A DNA stretch of 64,000 nt from Gentiana macrophylla (taxonomy: Eukaryota; Streptophyta; Magnoliopsida; Gentianales; Gentianaceae): contig JAOBSW010000872.1 of NCBI GenBank assembly GCA_026214975.1, positions 1 to 64,000 on the forward strand. Reading direction: 5' to 3'. Each line of letters begins with the position of its first letter. Positions within the stretch are counted from its first letter, which is position 1. The notes under the pieces are model-generated. The model was given only the letters and a program-made list of their open reading frames with translations. It made no database searches and had not been told where the DNA came from. Below are positions 35,267 through 47,453 of the stretch, piece by piece. The translations under genes were made by a program, and so were the position numbers.

Positions 35267-38200
35267 CTAAACAAGTACAGGAGTTCTGGTACCATAAGCT
35301 AATCTCTGACTTCTACTTATTGGGAGATGAACATAAACTTCATGAACCTCCTGTTTACAGACGTCACCTCTATCTCTGTCTATAGCGTAGCACACGTATA
35401 CCGTTTCTATCACGTTATCCAGAACATGCACAAAATGACTCAGCACCACGAACAAGAGTAGCCAAGCCATAACAGCCACAAAGTATGCATCCGGCCCAAG
35501 ATGCACGATCGCTTTCAGTATAATGCAAACCTGGATGATGTAAAATCAATAATTGGATTTGGAAGGAGAGAAAAACCAAGTTCAACCCTTGATTTTACTG
35601 GAGAAGACAAAATAAACAGCAGAAGTACAACTTACCAATATTGCATATATCGAGGACAGAACGAATATAATTCCAGCTAAAAGACGAGTGGACACAGTCT
35701 CTACAAAAGCAGCTGAGAGAAGATTCCGTTTCAAAAGCTCATAAGTCATCTTTGCAGAGGTGCAGTAAGCTTCACCAGTAATGGCTGCAAAGTTGATTGT
35801 GAATTTATTGAGAAAGTCGAAAGCTGACATGAAGGCGTTAACGCAACACCGCATCATGAGGTTCACAATTCCAGAAGCATCGTCTTGTCTTGCATTATCA
35901 ACCATTGCACGTACCATACGTACAATGGCTATGAGTAAACCAGAAAGACAAATTGTGCCTGAGGACGGGCCAAAAGCATTTCTGCCATTGTTGTGCAGAA
36001 GGATCAGAACATATTAAAAAATTATGTTAGTAATGCATCAAAATTCTAACACGACACTTTTATTCTTTGCATTTAATGTTTTTTACTTCACGGTTACAGA
36101 ACAGCAAGTTTAAGCACGATGACTGACAAACTTAATTGAAAATTATGGCCAAAACAACCACCACTACCAGTTTGCCCTATGGCATTCAAACATGCTTTAT
36201 TGATCAGGGGGGCGGATGTATGTAACATACAATGGGATCCTCAGACCCAACTCAACCAAAAAAAATGTAGTAAATATTACACTAGGAAAATTTTGTGCTC
36301 CCGCTGAAAATAAATAAATTATTACATGAAAAAAAATTGTGCACCCGTTGAATGTTTGTTTCCCAGAAAGATACAGTTGACCATGAGATAGAAGTTCTTA
36401 AATAATGAAATGTTCTCCAGGCTGACAAGGTTTCTGGAATAATTTGACGATATGCGTTCTTAATGTATGAGTCCATAGAAATCAAATACAGTATAATTTT
36501 TCCAAGTGGCAAATTATAGGCACAACAGAATCCCTAAACATCCAGGTGGGAGTAGTTTTTCAACTTTCTTGTAGGTTTGTGCAAGAGCATTGTACTAAGG
36601 CCAGAAAATATGAACATCTCCTTCCTCAAGTTACCACCCAAAGAATCCTCATCTCTATAGAGACATACAATTAATTCATAAGTGTTTAGTCGTTAATTAC
36701 ATTGTCAACAGGTTTTAATTATATGTTTGCTCTCTAGTTTCTTCCATTTCGGGTACGGTCGACTTTTTTTTTTTCCAATTATGCAATAAATTCACTCTCT
36801 TAACATATCTGAGTCAACTAAATTAGTATAATGTAGGTTTAAATGCTTTGATCACCTATTACACTAGGTAAAAATAGTTGATAGGTGTGTATCTATCAGA
36901 ATACATGTTTATCTTCTGATGTTTATCCTGTCAGTTGTGATATCAAGTAGATAGGAGTTCTATGTCTCCCACACCAATTAAATCAACCCCTCATTCAAGA
37001 AACTCCGACACGAATTCCACAACCATCCGTACCTCACTGATCACAAACCTTCAGTACTTACACACCTTAAGAACTCTTTCCGAGTCAAAACTAAAAATTG
37101 AGTGATGCTGTGGACAACAGACAGGTCAAGTTTCTGATGAAGCATGGCTCGGTGGAAGTTATACTTGAACATGCAGTCATTTAAGATTTAGTCAAACTCC
37201 CGGCAACAAAGAGCCAAGGCCCATGTTGCGACTGAGGAGATAGTACTGAGCCAACGACCAGCCACGAGCCAAAAAGCCTAGAGTCAAGAGCTACAGAGTC
37301 TAAAGCCCATGAGCCAAAAAGCAGTGGATCATGAGTCAAGAGCTGTGTCATCTTCTTTGTTGATTGTTCGTAGGACACAACCTCTCGAGTATGCTATCAA
37401 GATGGTCATGTATGGTGTCCATGCTCTAGCTTGAGGAGGAGTATTAAAGATAAACTTAAGTGTATCTTTGTTAGTTGATAGGTTTGTATCAGAAGACGTG
37501 TTTATCTCCTGATGTTTATCTCGTCAGTTGTAGATAGTAGTTTTAAGTCTCTCGCTATTGGTATTTGGTAGAAGTTTATCATATTAGGAGTCTATCTCCT
37601 AGTTTGTGTGTCTATATTATTGTAATTAACGTTTGGAAAGAATACAAATCCTAAGTTTACAATTTCTGAGTCCGAAGATTTCTAACAGCACTATCTTGGG
37701 AGAAATTTCATCAGTCACATGTCCTAAGAAACAACAATCGGCATGCTATCTAATAAAACACCAGGATTATGATAAAATCTAAGAGATAATAAGCAAGTCA
37801 ACATGCAAGCTTTCTTACTATACCTAAACTTCAAATGAAAACTTAACAAACTGTAACGAGAAAGAAAATGAAAAAGAAATAGATTAAAACGGTACCTCAA
37901 GGAGCCTCTTAAACTCCTTTTCGGCCTCGCATAGTCCTTGGAGAAATACCATTGAGCAATAGTGCCACTAATCACATAAACCTGAGCTTCTATCATTGCT
38001 GTGGCAGACCACAGCATTGTCAAAATAGCCAATGCCATGTACGCAGGCACCCACTTGTCTTCTTTCCAAACACAACTATACTCACCATGTTTCTCCTTAG
38101 GCACAATCTTCCCATTAAACCTAGAAAAAACTAAGAACACAACAATCGGCACATAGTAGATGAACAACCCGAGGATCAATCCTGGAAGAACCCACAATAA

Positions 38201-38899
38201 GCCCAAATTCTGGGACAAACCACTGGAAGCCACCCTGATTATATTGACAGTCAACTCAATCCTATGCCAGTTCACTACAAAAATCCAGGCAATCACCCCA
38301 ATGATCAGGAAAACAAAAACAAGGATCAAAATTCGATACCCCAAAGGAAAAGCATCACTACAACTAGAGCTCACAGTACAAGCAACAAACCAAAAAACAT
38401 TAATCGCTATCGGAACTATGACAAAAAAAGGAAGTGACAGATAAACTATCTGCTTAGTGTACTTCTTTAGCATAAAAAGCACAAATAAAACAAAGGGACC
38501 ACTTAAAATAAAGGTGATAGCAAGAGTCCATATCAATGTCTTCAAAAGGCCAGTTTTTGAAGAGTTCGCCCAAATGGGTCGGGTCGATATGGCGGATTCC
38601 TGGAAAAGGGTACAAGAGGAGGAGGTGGAATTGTAAACAAAAGAGGAAACCTGTGAGTGATGATGGTTTCTATGAATTGAGGCGAAAAATCCAAAGCCGA
38701 AAGTGGCGAGAACAAAGAGGGAGAACAGGAGGAGGAAAGAGATGTCTTTGAAGGAGCGATGACCGTAATTATAGGAGATCTGGAGGAACTGTGATTGTTC
38801 ATCGACGCTCTCAGAGGTGGAAGCAAGGAGGGGTTGGCTTGGGGAAATAGGATCAAGGAGGCTAAGGGGCAGTTTGTGGGGTTCTTCAGTGGTGTCCAT
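35267..38899 (-). CDS. Choline transporter-like (CTL/SLC44 family) membrane protein
   Basis: This is the one intact host gene. Exons on the minus strand: 38899-37896, 35981-35636 and 35530-35267. Junctions are AG/GTACC, GGCAG/AAATGC, TTG/GTAAG and CCAG/GTTTGC; phases fit and give 537 residues with stop TAG at 35269-35267. A soluble N-terminus (about 50 residues) precedes the first membrane segment (about 52-75), then a short loop and further segments near 118-146, 150-175, 190-210, 233-260 and 285-315. Family hallmarks are SGTIAQWYF (end of exon 1), NAFGPSSGTIC, VDNARQDDASG, FTINFAAITGEAYC and DRDRGDVCKQEVHEVYVHLP. The domain is PF04515-like. Members move choline or related solutes across plasma or trans-Golgi membranes; the substrate here is not shown by the sequence. 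Neighbours are transposons, so context adds nothing to function. Confidence 0.94.
36880..37687 (+). mobile_element. Deleted Copia element in the first CTL intron
   Basis: The 3' LTR runs from 37442 (TATTAAAGATAA, with TG changed to TA) to TTCTAACA at 37687, after the PPT CTTGAGGAGGAG. Part of the same LTR (GTTGATAGGTGTGTATC...GATGTTTATCCTGTCAGTTG) lies at 36880-36985. The ~450 bp between them hold no pol. It lies antisense to the host gene, in an intron of 1.9 kb. Confidence 0.7.
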
Positions 38900-39899
38900 G
38901 GCATCAGGAGGAGAAGAGGAAAGACAATTGTGGCCGGTTTATGGCGGTGAATGTTGGCGGAGACTGGAGGATTTGGACAGGTAGGTGATGCTAGAAGGTG
39001 AGCTGGCACATGTGGGCATGCAGAAGTCAGTCGTGATTATCCACCTGAGCTGGGCAGCTGGAGGAAGAACAAGTTCATTCAACTAGCATTTTTCTGTTCT
39101 TCCGATTATTATTATTATTAGTACCATGTTCCTATTCAATTTCAATTGTCACAGTTCTTAAAATTAAAAATTCATTTTCTTATTTGTTGTAGTTATATTT
39201 TCAAAACATTATTTATATTATTTTTTATATCTACGCTTATGTATTAACGAGTGAAAGATTGAAAACAATATTACATTAATTATTTTCAAGAGGTTATTGT
39301 AATGGGGAAGTGGTAATAAAGGACAAAAAAAAAGTTGAAAAATAGGATTAAGGGCAGTGGAAAAAAAAAAATCGTGTGTTAAAGACAATTCCACATTTAT
39401 TACACTGTTGGTTGCATTATCTTTCTGATGGAATCCACTATTCCATTTATTTGGTTTGTTCTTTTCATCCAATAAAAATTTCACCATCGTTTTACACATT
39501 TCAACTTTTATTTTGTCCTTTTTAACAATAAAGCCTATTGTAATTTGGTGTTGAGTCAAAATATAAACTACTCTCTTTAATATGTGTGTTTTGACAACTG
39601 CGATAGTTAAATGGGAATGAAAAGAGTATTTTCTTTTTCTTTCTTTTCTTTCGCAGTATCGTCGACAATTGTTTGAGGTATTATTCATTCGATGTCTTTA
39701 TTTAAAGCACCAAAGATGAGACATCTACCAACAAGGATTGTTGCATCCACAAAGACACGATGTAAGATGGATTAGAACAAAAATATTTCCTACTGTCTAA
39801 TTGTTAAAAATTAAAGTTTATTATTTTAGTGGTATGTTGATTTTTTTAAGTACTAGAAAATATTATTAAGCAATGTTCGTTAAACAAGCGGATAATGTA
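38900..39899. other. Upstream region of the CTL gene
   Basis: The first ~150 bp are the likely 5' leader (pyrimidine-rich on the minus strand). Beyond 39080 the sequence is AT-rich with no recognised gene, and no convincing TATA box is placed. It ends at the target duplication of the Mutator-like element. Confidence 0.45.
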
Positions 39900-39908
39900 A
39901 ATTAAATA

Positions 39909-40015
39909 GTGTTATTTATTTATAAGGACGTGTTTTGAGACTTAATTAGGCACTTAGGACACATTTAAAAGATCATTAGTTATAAGGACGGATTTCATTT
40001 ATGTTTCCAATTTTA
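39909..40015 (+). repeat. Left terminal inverted repeat of the Mutator-like element
   Basis: It aligns with the complement of 58935-59040; shared blocks include GACTTAATTAGGCA, AGGACA and TTAGTTATAAGGAC. Confidence 0.88.
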
Positions 40016-40053
40016 CCCTTTTGCACATTTACGTCTGATACACAAAGAAGATG

Positions 40054-40222
40054 CATTTCCGAGTAGAGCTCTCAGTTCTCCGGCGATTTGCTATACGGAG
40101 AAGTTTCTCCGGCGGTTCCTCCTGACCGGTTTCAATGCTGCCTGAGTTATCTTCGATGCTCCTCTCTCGCTCTTCTTGCGCTCTCTTCTCTAGAACCCAT
40201 TTTTCACTCGTTTGATTCATAG
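40054..40222 (+). pseudogene. First exon or leader of the captured gene
   Basis: An ATG at 40054 opens only a 24-codon frame ending in TGA (CCTCCTGACC). The sequence is pyrimidine-rich and ends TTCATAG/GTAAGAAC at 40222, a good splice donor. It looks like a 5' untranslated exon with its intron start. The intron or next exon is interrupted by the Athila-type element at 40276 and continues at 55524. Confidence 0.5.
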
Positions 40223-40275
40223 GTAAGAACTCACGAAGATACGAGGAAGTCTCTGTTAACTTTCATTTTGATGTC

Positions 40276-42201
40276 TGCGACGTGGCCTTTTCTAGTGCTA
40301 ATACCAGTCCTTAACCGACGATTGTATCGGGTCAAATCTGTAGTGCTAGTATGGTGAGTCGAGTATCGTATCCTCGAGGAACTTTGTAATTCTTCTAAGT
40401 GTGGTTAAACACCAAAGAGCTTTTATTAACTCGATCTAAACCATGATTTTATACATGGATCACTCTTATTCTAGTCAACATAAAATAAATACGTAAATTA
40501 AAATTTATTCTAATATAATATATATAGATATATAAATATATATAGATGTGCATAAGTTGCAAAGTATATATATAGATATAAATATATAGATGCCAAATAT
40601 ATTTTTAGAGAACTAGCCAAAGTTTATATAATTGATTTATACGATCTTTTCGGTGAATGGAATGTGCTCGATCTTTAGGTTCAATTGAGTAAATGAAGCG
40701 TGTGATCTCTAAGGTTAACAATTCGTCCCTCACATTAGTGTGTGAAATTGTCGTATATGTCCATTGTCATCGATCCAAAGTCCACAATCTATTACGGTTT
40801 TTACGAGCAGGTCCGAGTGCGATTCTACCTTTGAATAAAAAAGGAGTCATTCCGTTCGTCAAGCGGTCAATTTTATTTAAAGGCTCCGGTTGTCAAGGCG
40901 GGCGATTCAATTTTCCGGTTTAAGTTTCAATTAAGCGATGAATTTAACATTATTACGATCTTGAGTACAAATTTTAATAAGATTCATCTTTTAGGACAAA
41001 TCGCCCCGGGTAGGAAACTGGGTTCCGTTGTCACGTTTTCACTCGGCCAATTTTACCCTCCGGTTTTTCTATTAACGAGTTCATAACTTAATTACGAGGT
41101 ATCAATTCATAATTAGATTATGAATTCTTTCAAGTCAAACTTTATCAATAGGAAAAGATTCAATTAACTCAATTTTCTTCAATTTTACTTAGACAAAGAT
41201 TCCTTTACCGAAAAGATCGAAATAAAGCGATTACATAACTTTGGCTAGTTATTAGATTTAGCCTACTAACATTATACTTTAAAAGATAAAAGACAAAACA
41301 AACATAAATACTTTAGAAATTTTACCCGATTTATAACGATTGGATCGGAAGATGTGTTTTTCCGGATGCTACAACAACTTCAACAACATTGATCTTACGA
41401 TAATTTCTCGAGCATTATGGCGATACTACTTTATTTATGGCATAAGGCCTATATATACATACTACTACTACTACTAAAGAGGTAAAAGAAATATATTTGG
41501 TACCCTTTTTTTGCCTGCCAATCTTCGCTCTTTTATAGGCAATTTTTCCCTTGCCGGATCGATCCGGGAATAAAAATATTATCCCAGGATATTCTCTCTG
41601 CAGGCCACATCTTTGGATAATCATTATGCCCTCTCGGATCGATCCGAGGTAAATCGGATCGATCCGGATAGATTTTTTCCAATCTTAATCCGAAACTTGA
41701 TAAAATCATAACTTGAGCTCTGGATCTCCAAATGACATAATTCAAGATGCGTTGGAAAGCTCTTGAGGAGATCTATAACTTCCATGAAGACTTCTTTTTC
41801 AGAAAATGCCTTTTTACTGGGCCATTTGTTCGTTGAAAATATAACTTGATATGGCGTCACGAATCGTTGGTCCAGCGAACTTTAAATCTGGCAAGACTTC
41901 CTTTATTCCTTCAAAAGATATGATTTTACTCCACAAAATGTCGTCACTCGGGGTCTTGGTTTACCTAAGGTCCGTAAAATACCAAAAATACCCACGTGAA
42001 TCGACACAACACTCCAGGTTATTAACCCGGTACAAAATTTATAACTTTTTATCATTTTTACTAGATTTTTATAGTATTTAGATTTATTCATAGCTATTAA
42101 TATTTTATAAGATTATCGTTATAATTACTTATATTTTATATAAAAATAGTCGATAACGTATATAAAACATCGTAATTTTATCATATAAATGTTATACATC
42201 A
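40276..42201 (-). mobile_element. 3' LTR of the Athila-type element
   Basis: It is near identical to 53585-55523. On the minus strand it starts TGATGTATAAC right after the PPT and ends ...GGCCACGTCGCA. The outer border is uncertain by a few bases because the two copies differ exactly there. Its promoter part (TATA box 41531-41538, palindromes 41555-41666) is described below. Confidence 0.9.
41531..41666 (-). promoter_or_regulatory. LTR promoter with CGGATCGATCCG palindromes (3' LTR copy)
   Basis: On the minus strand CTATAAAA (41538-41531) is a TATA box. Upstream of it lie three perfect palindromes CGGATCGATCCG at 41555-41566, 41635-41646 and 41655-41666. The first pair has lost one member relative to the 5' LTR. 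A second TATATATA-like box lies further downstream near 41455. Confidence 0.65.
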
Positions 42202-42215
42202 ACTACTCCCCACTT
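42202..42215 (-). other. Polypurine tract of the Athila-type element
   Basis: On the minus strand TTAAGTGGGGAGTAGT directly precedes the TGATGTATAAC LTR start; GGACGATCAAAG lies just before it. Confidence 0.85.
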
Positions 42216-43008
42216 AATTCTTTGATCGTCCTAGAAGCAAAATAAGTTTGTAATATATAAAAATTACGATAAAAATAATATAAGTGGTAGATACAATTTT
42301 TAAATTAGTAAAATATCATTTCAATATTATAAACATATTAATTATATCTTTCTTAGAAATTAATAAGATAAAAGTGTAGATAACTTTGATAAATTATTTA
42401 TCAACTATTATTCAAATGAAATTTCACAAAATCTACTCAATAAATATAATTAAAATTCTAGAATTATTTTCCTATCTCAACTTATATGAAATATTTGGAA
42501 TCAAAGACTAAGTCAAGTAATTGACAAGATGGGCTTTTAGGATAGGACATTAGTCAATCGAAAAGATAGAAAAAGAAATCAAAAAAATAGAAAGAAGCAA
42601 GTAAATCGCGTCTTACACCTTCACGTTTGATCAAAAGCAGATTCGATTAATAAAATCTCCTTTTTCCAACTATTTTTCAGATTTTTCTCTTCTTTTTCAA
42701 TATTAAGAACTAAAAGCGTGAGTGTGTGTAGAAAATCAAATTTACAAGCATTGCTTCATCAAGATTGATCGGAGTAATACTCTTTCGATCTAAAATTACG
42801 AGTCCGGTTTCCTTAAACTCGTAATCATTCTTGAGATCTTATGATTCGAATTTTTATCGGAGCTTTATACCTCATAGTGATATAGGACGTTTTAGATAAC
42901 ACCCTCGCACTCAAATCATTGGAAGCTACTACCGATATCCATCGATCAAAGATAAGGAAGATACACAGTATTCGATTAATTCTCTCTGTAAATATGGTGC
43001 TTTGTTCT

Positions 43009-43041
<33 letters not shown>

Positions 43042-43598
43042 CACCTCAAGATACACCATCCTTAGCTTCGTGCTATCATATCCTTTCATATAAATGCGTA
43101 CAAACTCGTGGGATTTTTAGGAAATGTAGACCAAAATAAGCCAAGTGGTCGGTTATGATCAAAAATGGCTATTTAAGTGAGGTCTTGATCACTCTAATCA
43201 AGGTTGAGGTAATTTTTGTGGTGTCAAAAATCTCATCATTCCTAATCCGATTCCATATTCATATTTCGTTTTACAAAGAAAATTATTCTAAAAATTCATT
43301 ATAAATATAAGTATATTTGCTAAAATTTCATATGAAACTTACTTGATAATATTTATGTATAGTTACATATACTTAAAATCTTATAAAGATCTAAAATTAA
43401 CATATATAATATAATTATAATATATCTACTTTATTTTACTTAATTAAAATCTATTCTTACCAATTTATATTGTTTTTATTCATACTAATTATATATTATC
43501 TAATTATTTTGTTCCAAGAAAAATTAAACTAAGTATTGAGCAATTAAGTATACATTTATATAAGAAAATTTTAATTTTTATTTACTAACTTACTTCCA
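42216..43598 (-). mobile_element. Untranslated 3' interior of the Athila-type element
   Basis: AT-rich without coding sense. A pure T run of more than 30 bases lies at about 43009-43041. Confidence 0.6.
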
Positions 43599-43620
43599 CT
43601 CCCCACTTACGAAATGACAT
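43599..43620 (-). other. Internal PPT-like motif of the Athila-type element
   Basis: On the minus strand GTAAGTGGGGAGTGGAAG follows GGGACGATGTCA, about 1.4 kb before the true PPT and about 180 bp after the last ORF. It matches the motif at 9655-9672 in the other Gypsy element in sequence and position. Confidence 0.55.
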
Positions 43621-43799
43621 CGTCCCGATGTTCAGTGAGTAAATAAAAAGTAGGTTGCAAATAAAATTAAAATTTTATTTGATTTTGATTATTATTTATT
43701 ATTTTTAGCAACCATATATTATTTTGATTAAAGAAAATGACATATATATTAAACACTATTACAAACTATAAATAAAAGTAACAAACAACAAAAAAGCGA

Positions 43800-44696
43800 T
43801 TAAACAACTAATTTAAACAACTACCAACTTAACAACATAACTTTGGCGATTATCAAACCGTAGATGAACATCCGGGAGTATCCACGGAAGTAATCCTAAG
43901 CGAGAATCACGAGATGGAAAAATCTCGTCATTAGCAAACTCAGAGCACGTGATTGATTGGATACAAAGGTGAGAGATAACCAGGCAAATGGTAGTGGTTT
44001 TCCCTATTACGTCTTTCTCTTGCAAAATTAATTGCGGTCTTAAAAATCAAAACTCCCCAATCAATGTATGCTCCACACCAATGCATACAGCAAAGAGATC
44101 TCATCATCCGTAACCCCCATAAAAATCTACAGTTGGATAGATCCGAGAATTAATGAAGCGTTTCCACGCCTTAAATGAGGGTAAAGCGAGTTGAGGAATC
44201 ATAGTTATGATCAAACAACGGAAATCTGAATCGAAAGGCTCGCAGCGAAGACGATTTACAACATTATACGCATCCCCAAGTTCCCAAAGAAACTCGAAGT
44301 GTGGGTTTCGATCAAAAGTACATGGTGGGATTTGATAGATTTGATTTATGATGAGTGGTGAAAATGAAATAACGATTCCCTAATCGTAATAAGTTGAGAT
44401 GAGGCTCATCGTCGTTATCTCGATGAGAGGCGCAAAGAAATCTCTAACAATCGAAATGTTTATTCGACCTCAGGAGTCCTTATCAACTTTTTCCACCCGC
44501 AACCTCGGATTAGATTACGTCCCCATTGATCAATTTTTTCAGTGTTTAAGCCTTTCTCCATCAGAATAGGAGAACGGACGAAATTTAGATGTCTCGGGAC
44601 TTCATTATGAAAACAAGAGGCATGCCCTTCGGGGACCACACCATCAGGCGTATGTGGCTCATAACTATTAACCGAAGGAGAGGATCGGTTAGACAT
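43800..44696 (-). pseudogene. Second plant-transposon-domain ORF of the Athila-type element
   Basis: An ATG at 44696 opens MSNRSSPSVNSYEPHTPDGV; this frame runs 78 codons with GCGWKKLIRTPEVE. After frameshifts, other frames give ISIVRDFFAPLIE, VISFSPLIINQIYQIPP and WELGDAYNVVNRLRCEPF, then FKAWKRFINSRIYPT. Block by block this parallels the ORF at 45222-46745 (RHWMELASL, LVAEFYSL, VPFTPHIINAIYGIPD, KAIKRFISHTLYPT), so it is a second, diverged copy of the same domain (PF20167-like). It has its own promoter-like region just upstream. Its position, right before the internal PPT-like motif, equals that of the ORF at 8518-9414. At least four breaks. Confidence 0.6.
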
Positions 44697-44756
44697 TTCT
44701 GAAATAGAGATTTAAAATAGAAGAAAGGAAAGAATGAGCAAAAGTTTGGCTGTTGC

Positions 44757-44940
44757 TCTTTCTTTTATAAATACATCTATCAAGCAAAAGTAGAAAAGAT
44801 CTACTTTCTGCGCGTTTTTGTACTTTCCGGATCGATCCGAGATAGGGCCGGATCGATCCGGCCTCTGAACCAGTAATGTTGTCAGGTCGGTATACTCACG
44901 TCGGATCGATCCGGTGAAAAGCGGATCGATCCGAACTTTC
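44757..44940 (-). promoter_or_regulatory. Putative internal promoter with paired palindromes
   Basis: On the minus strand, TATTTATAAAAGA (44773-44763) is a good TATA box about 70 bp before the ATG at 44696; a pyrimidine-rich leader follows it. Upstream lie four copies of CGGATCGATCCG: 44828-44839, 44849-44860, 44902-44913 and 44922-44933. The same palindrome marks the LTR promoter. This suggests separate transcription of the second ORF; no expression evidence exists here. Confidence 0.5.
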
Positions 44941-45221
44941 ATCATTCACGGACGTGAGTCGATTTTGCTTGAAAAATGCCTAGTTTTTTCTAGGGGACAA
45001 GTTTTCTTCCTATTTTTGGTTCATTTTCATTACGTTATAACGATAAATTTTAGTACACGATGCGTAATACTCTAATATGCAATGAAAACATGAAAATCGT
45101 ATTAAAATAAAATCCTACTATGATCAAAACAACTTAAAATTTAACGAAAAAGAAATTGTACGAAAAATAAAATTGTTTCAATGTCTAAAACCATAGAATG
45201 TTTAAAAATCACTCCTCTTCA

Positions 45222-46745
45222 TCACTCAGCTCGACGTGGCTTGAACTTGGCATAGCTTGAGAACGAATTCGATTCTTGGGATGGATCGTGAAAATAAGTT
45301 GACATCCGTACCGAGCTATCTAGTCCCATCGAGCTCATCTCTCTCGTGATATCAGAAAAAGTGCTTCCCCATCTCATCGTGGTATGGCCAAATGATCCAG
45401 ATCCAGTCCATTCTGATGTCGCAGCTGCCATAGTACCTGTCGAAAAATCTCCTACACCACTAGTTTGAAATCCAAAAGAATGTGGCATTTGTTGGAAGTC
45501 TGAGTGAGGTGGCATCGGTGGAATGAAATCGGGCAAGGTATAAGGCTGGGTTTGGCATTGCGGAATATCCATCTCGGCATAGGTAGGGTTTTGCAGTATA
45601 TTCATTTGATATAAACCTCGTATGCCCTGACGTAAATCTTCAGACCATAATTTATTCCTTTCCGCAAAAACAGCCATATTGGCATTAGCACGATGAACAT
45701 CATAGGCCATGGATTGAAACATGTCGTAAGTGATGGTATTCGGAAATTGAGTTTGAGTTTGACCCGATACACTGTCGGTTAAGGACTGGTATTAGCACTA
45801 GCTGGAGGAAGGAGGGACAGCAGTAGATGGAGTAGGCTGAGGTCGTTGACGGTTAGGGTCCAAAAAGTTTATTCTTCCTGCCGGCCTAAGTGGTAAACTA
45901 GGACCTATAAGTGTGTCATCCACCATCATCAAATTATCATTTGGGAGCTCGGGGACTCTATCGGCGACACAAGGAAGAAATAAAACACGGAAAAGGCATG
46001 TATTGCTGGTTCAGCGATCAGGGCAAATTCCTTGGCCCTTCTACACATTACTCTGCCTATATCCACAGGTACATCATTAACTATAGCCCAAGCAATGCAC
46101 AAATCCTCTTTACCAAAAGATGTAAAATGCCGAGTCGGGTAAAGAGTATGACTAATAAAACGTTTAATGGCTTTCATATCCCGGATACATTTCCTATAGG
46201 AAAACCTGTTTTCATGCCAGACGGCAGTGGGATCTAACTCATTCTGGGCTACCGCAACAATATGATCAAAGTCTGCTGGCTCATCCAAATTCCAAACTGT
46301 ATAATAATCCTCATTCTCCGGTATATCAGGAATACCATAAATAGCATTAATAATGTGAGGAGTAAACGGCACTGTCCTAGTTCTCAGGTTGACAGAGGTT
46401 AACTCACCTTCATCCGTAGCATTGTGAGTTGCTACCAGAGAATAAAATTCAGCTACTAAGGTGGTGTTAATTTCTCCCGACCTTAAACTGGCTAATTCCA
46501 TCCAATGCCTCCTTTCAAAAATATCTTTTACCTCCCTTCCCAAATCTTTAAAGTCTAAGCCCCTCTCTATTGCAACTAAACATTGTCCAAATTTATTTTT
46601 CAATGCTTTCTTATTCATGAGCAGACGCAGTTCTTTCAAAACTAAGCGCCAATTCTTCTTACATTAAAGGCCTAGTTTCTATAACTGGAATTTGGGTAGG
46701 GATATGCGGTTTGCGTTTTTTACTAGCTTTCGATGATTCGGCCAT
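45222..46745 (-). pseudogene. First plant-transposon-domain ORF (post-pol) of the Athila-type element
   Basis: An ATG at 46745 opens MAESSKASKKRKPHIPTQ, followed by one frameshift near 46660. The longest open frame then covers 46639-45929 with LVAEFYSLVATHN, RTVPFTPHIINAIYGIPD and LCIAWAIVNDVPVDIGRVM, the plant-transposon domain pattern. After another shift, 45722-45222 gives a Gln/Pro/Ser/Met-rich tail (MPPHSDFQQMPHSFGF). Total about 500 residues. This is where Athila elements carry their extra ORF after pol. No envelope-like membrane segments are seen. Function unknown. Confidence 0.75.
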
Positions 46746-47453
46746 TCTACGATAGTGACACAATAAAAACTTTATAAAACTTTTAAGTAATTTCATAAAG
46801 ATCCTATTTATAAAATTTTCAAAAGTTATATAAAAATTTTATAAGTATTACAAAATTCACAAGGGTCCTAATTCCAATACTTCTAAATCTTCCAGAGTTC
46901 TGATGTAACGTTCTATCAACCTAACCTTAAGAAATGAGGCGTTCGAATTTTCTCTTTGATCTTCATCGGGATTTTCGGATAACCACCTAATCGTTCCTTC
47001 TTAACAACATTCAAACACTCATCCAGGATTTGGTTGTGCTCTCCTACATTTCCCTTCATGCTCACTTTTTCCACGACTTCTACACCTTCTTAAAACTTTG
47101 CCCTTCTCTTTATCGAACTCTCGAATTTCCATTACATAGTTCTTCGATCGATCTCTCTCAACAATTGCTTGTTTTTCTCAAAAGCGAAGCTTCTATTTTA
47201 AACGCGACATCTTTATCCAAGCCTAATTTCAAAAGCAGATATAAAATTCCTATTCTATCTAGAAAAGACATCCAGGTTCTTTTACGTCTATCCGGTAAAA
47301 GACGAAACTACTTTAAAAATAAAACACATAAAAGTAGAGTAAAGATAAATAGCACACTGGTATGCGGGTGAGTTTAACTCCTCGCTTTTGGATTTCTCGA
47401 TTTCTCTGCTTTTTACTTTGTCGGAGGATCGATTAGTAGCATTATTTCTTCTT

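Noticed and set aside
38542..39009. 155-codon minus-strand frame overlapping the CTL gene
   Set aside because: It overlaps CTL exon 1 in another frame, which encodes a clear membrane protein; a shadow.
40268..40280. Target duplication of the Athila-type element
   Set aside because: TCTGC (40274-40278) and GCTGC (55524-55528) differ by one base and would need an LTR end without CA; left unresolved.
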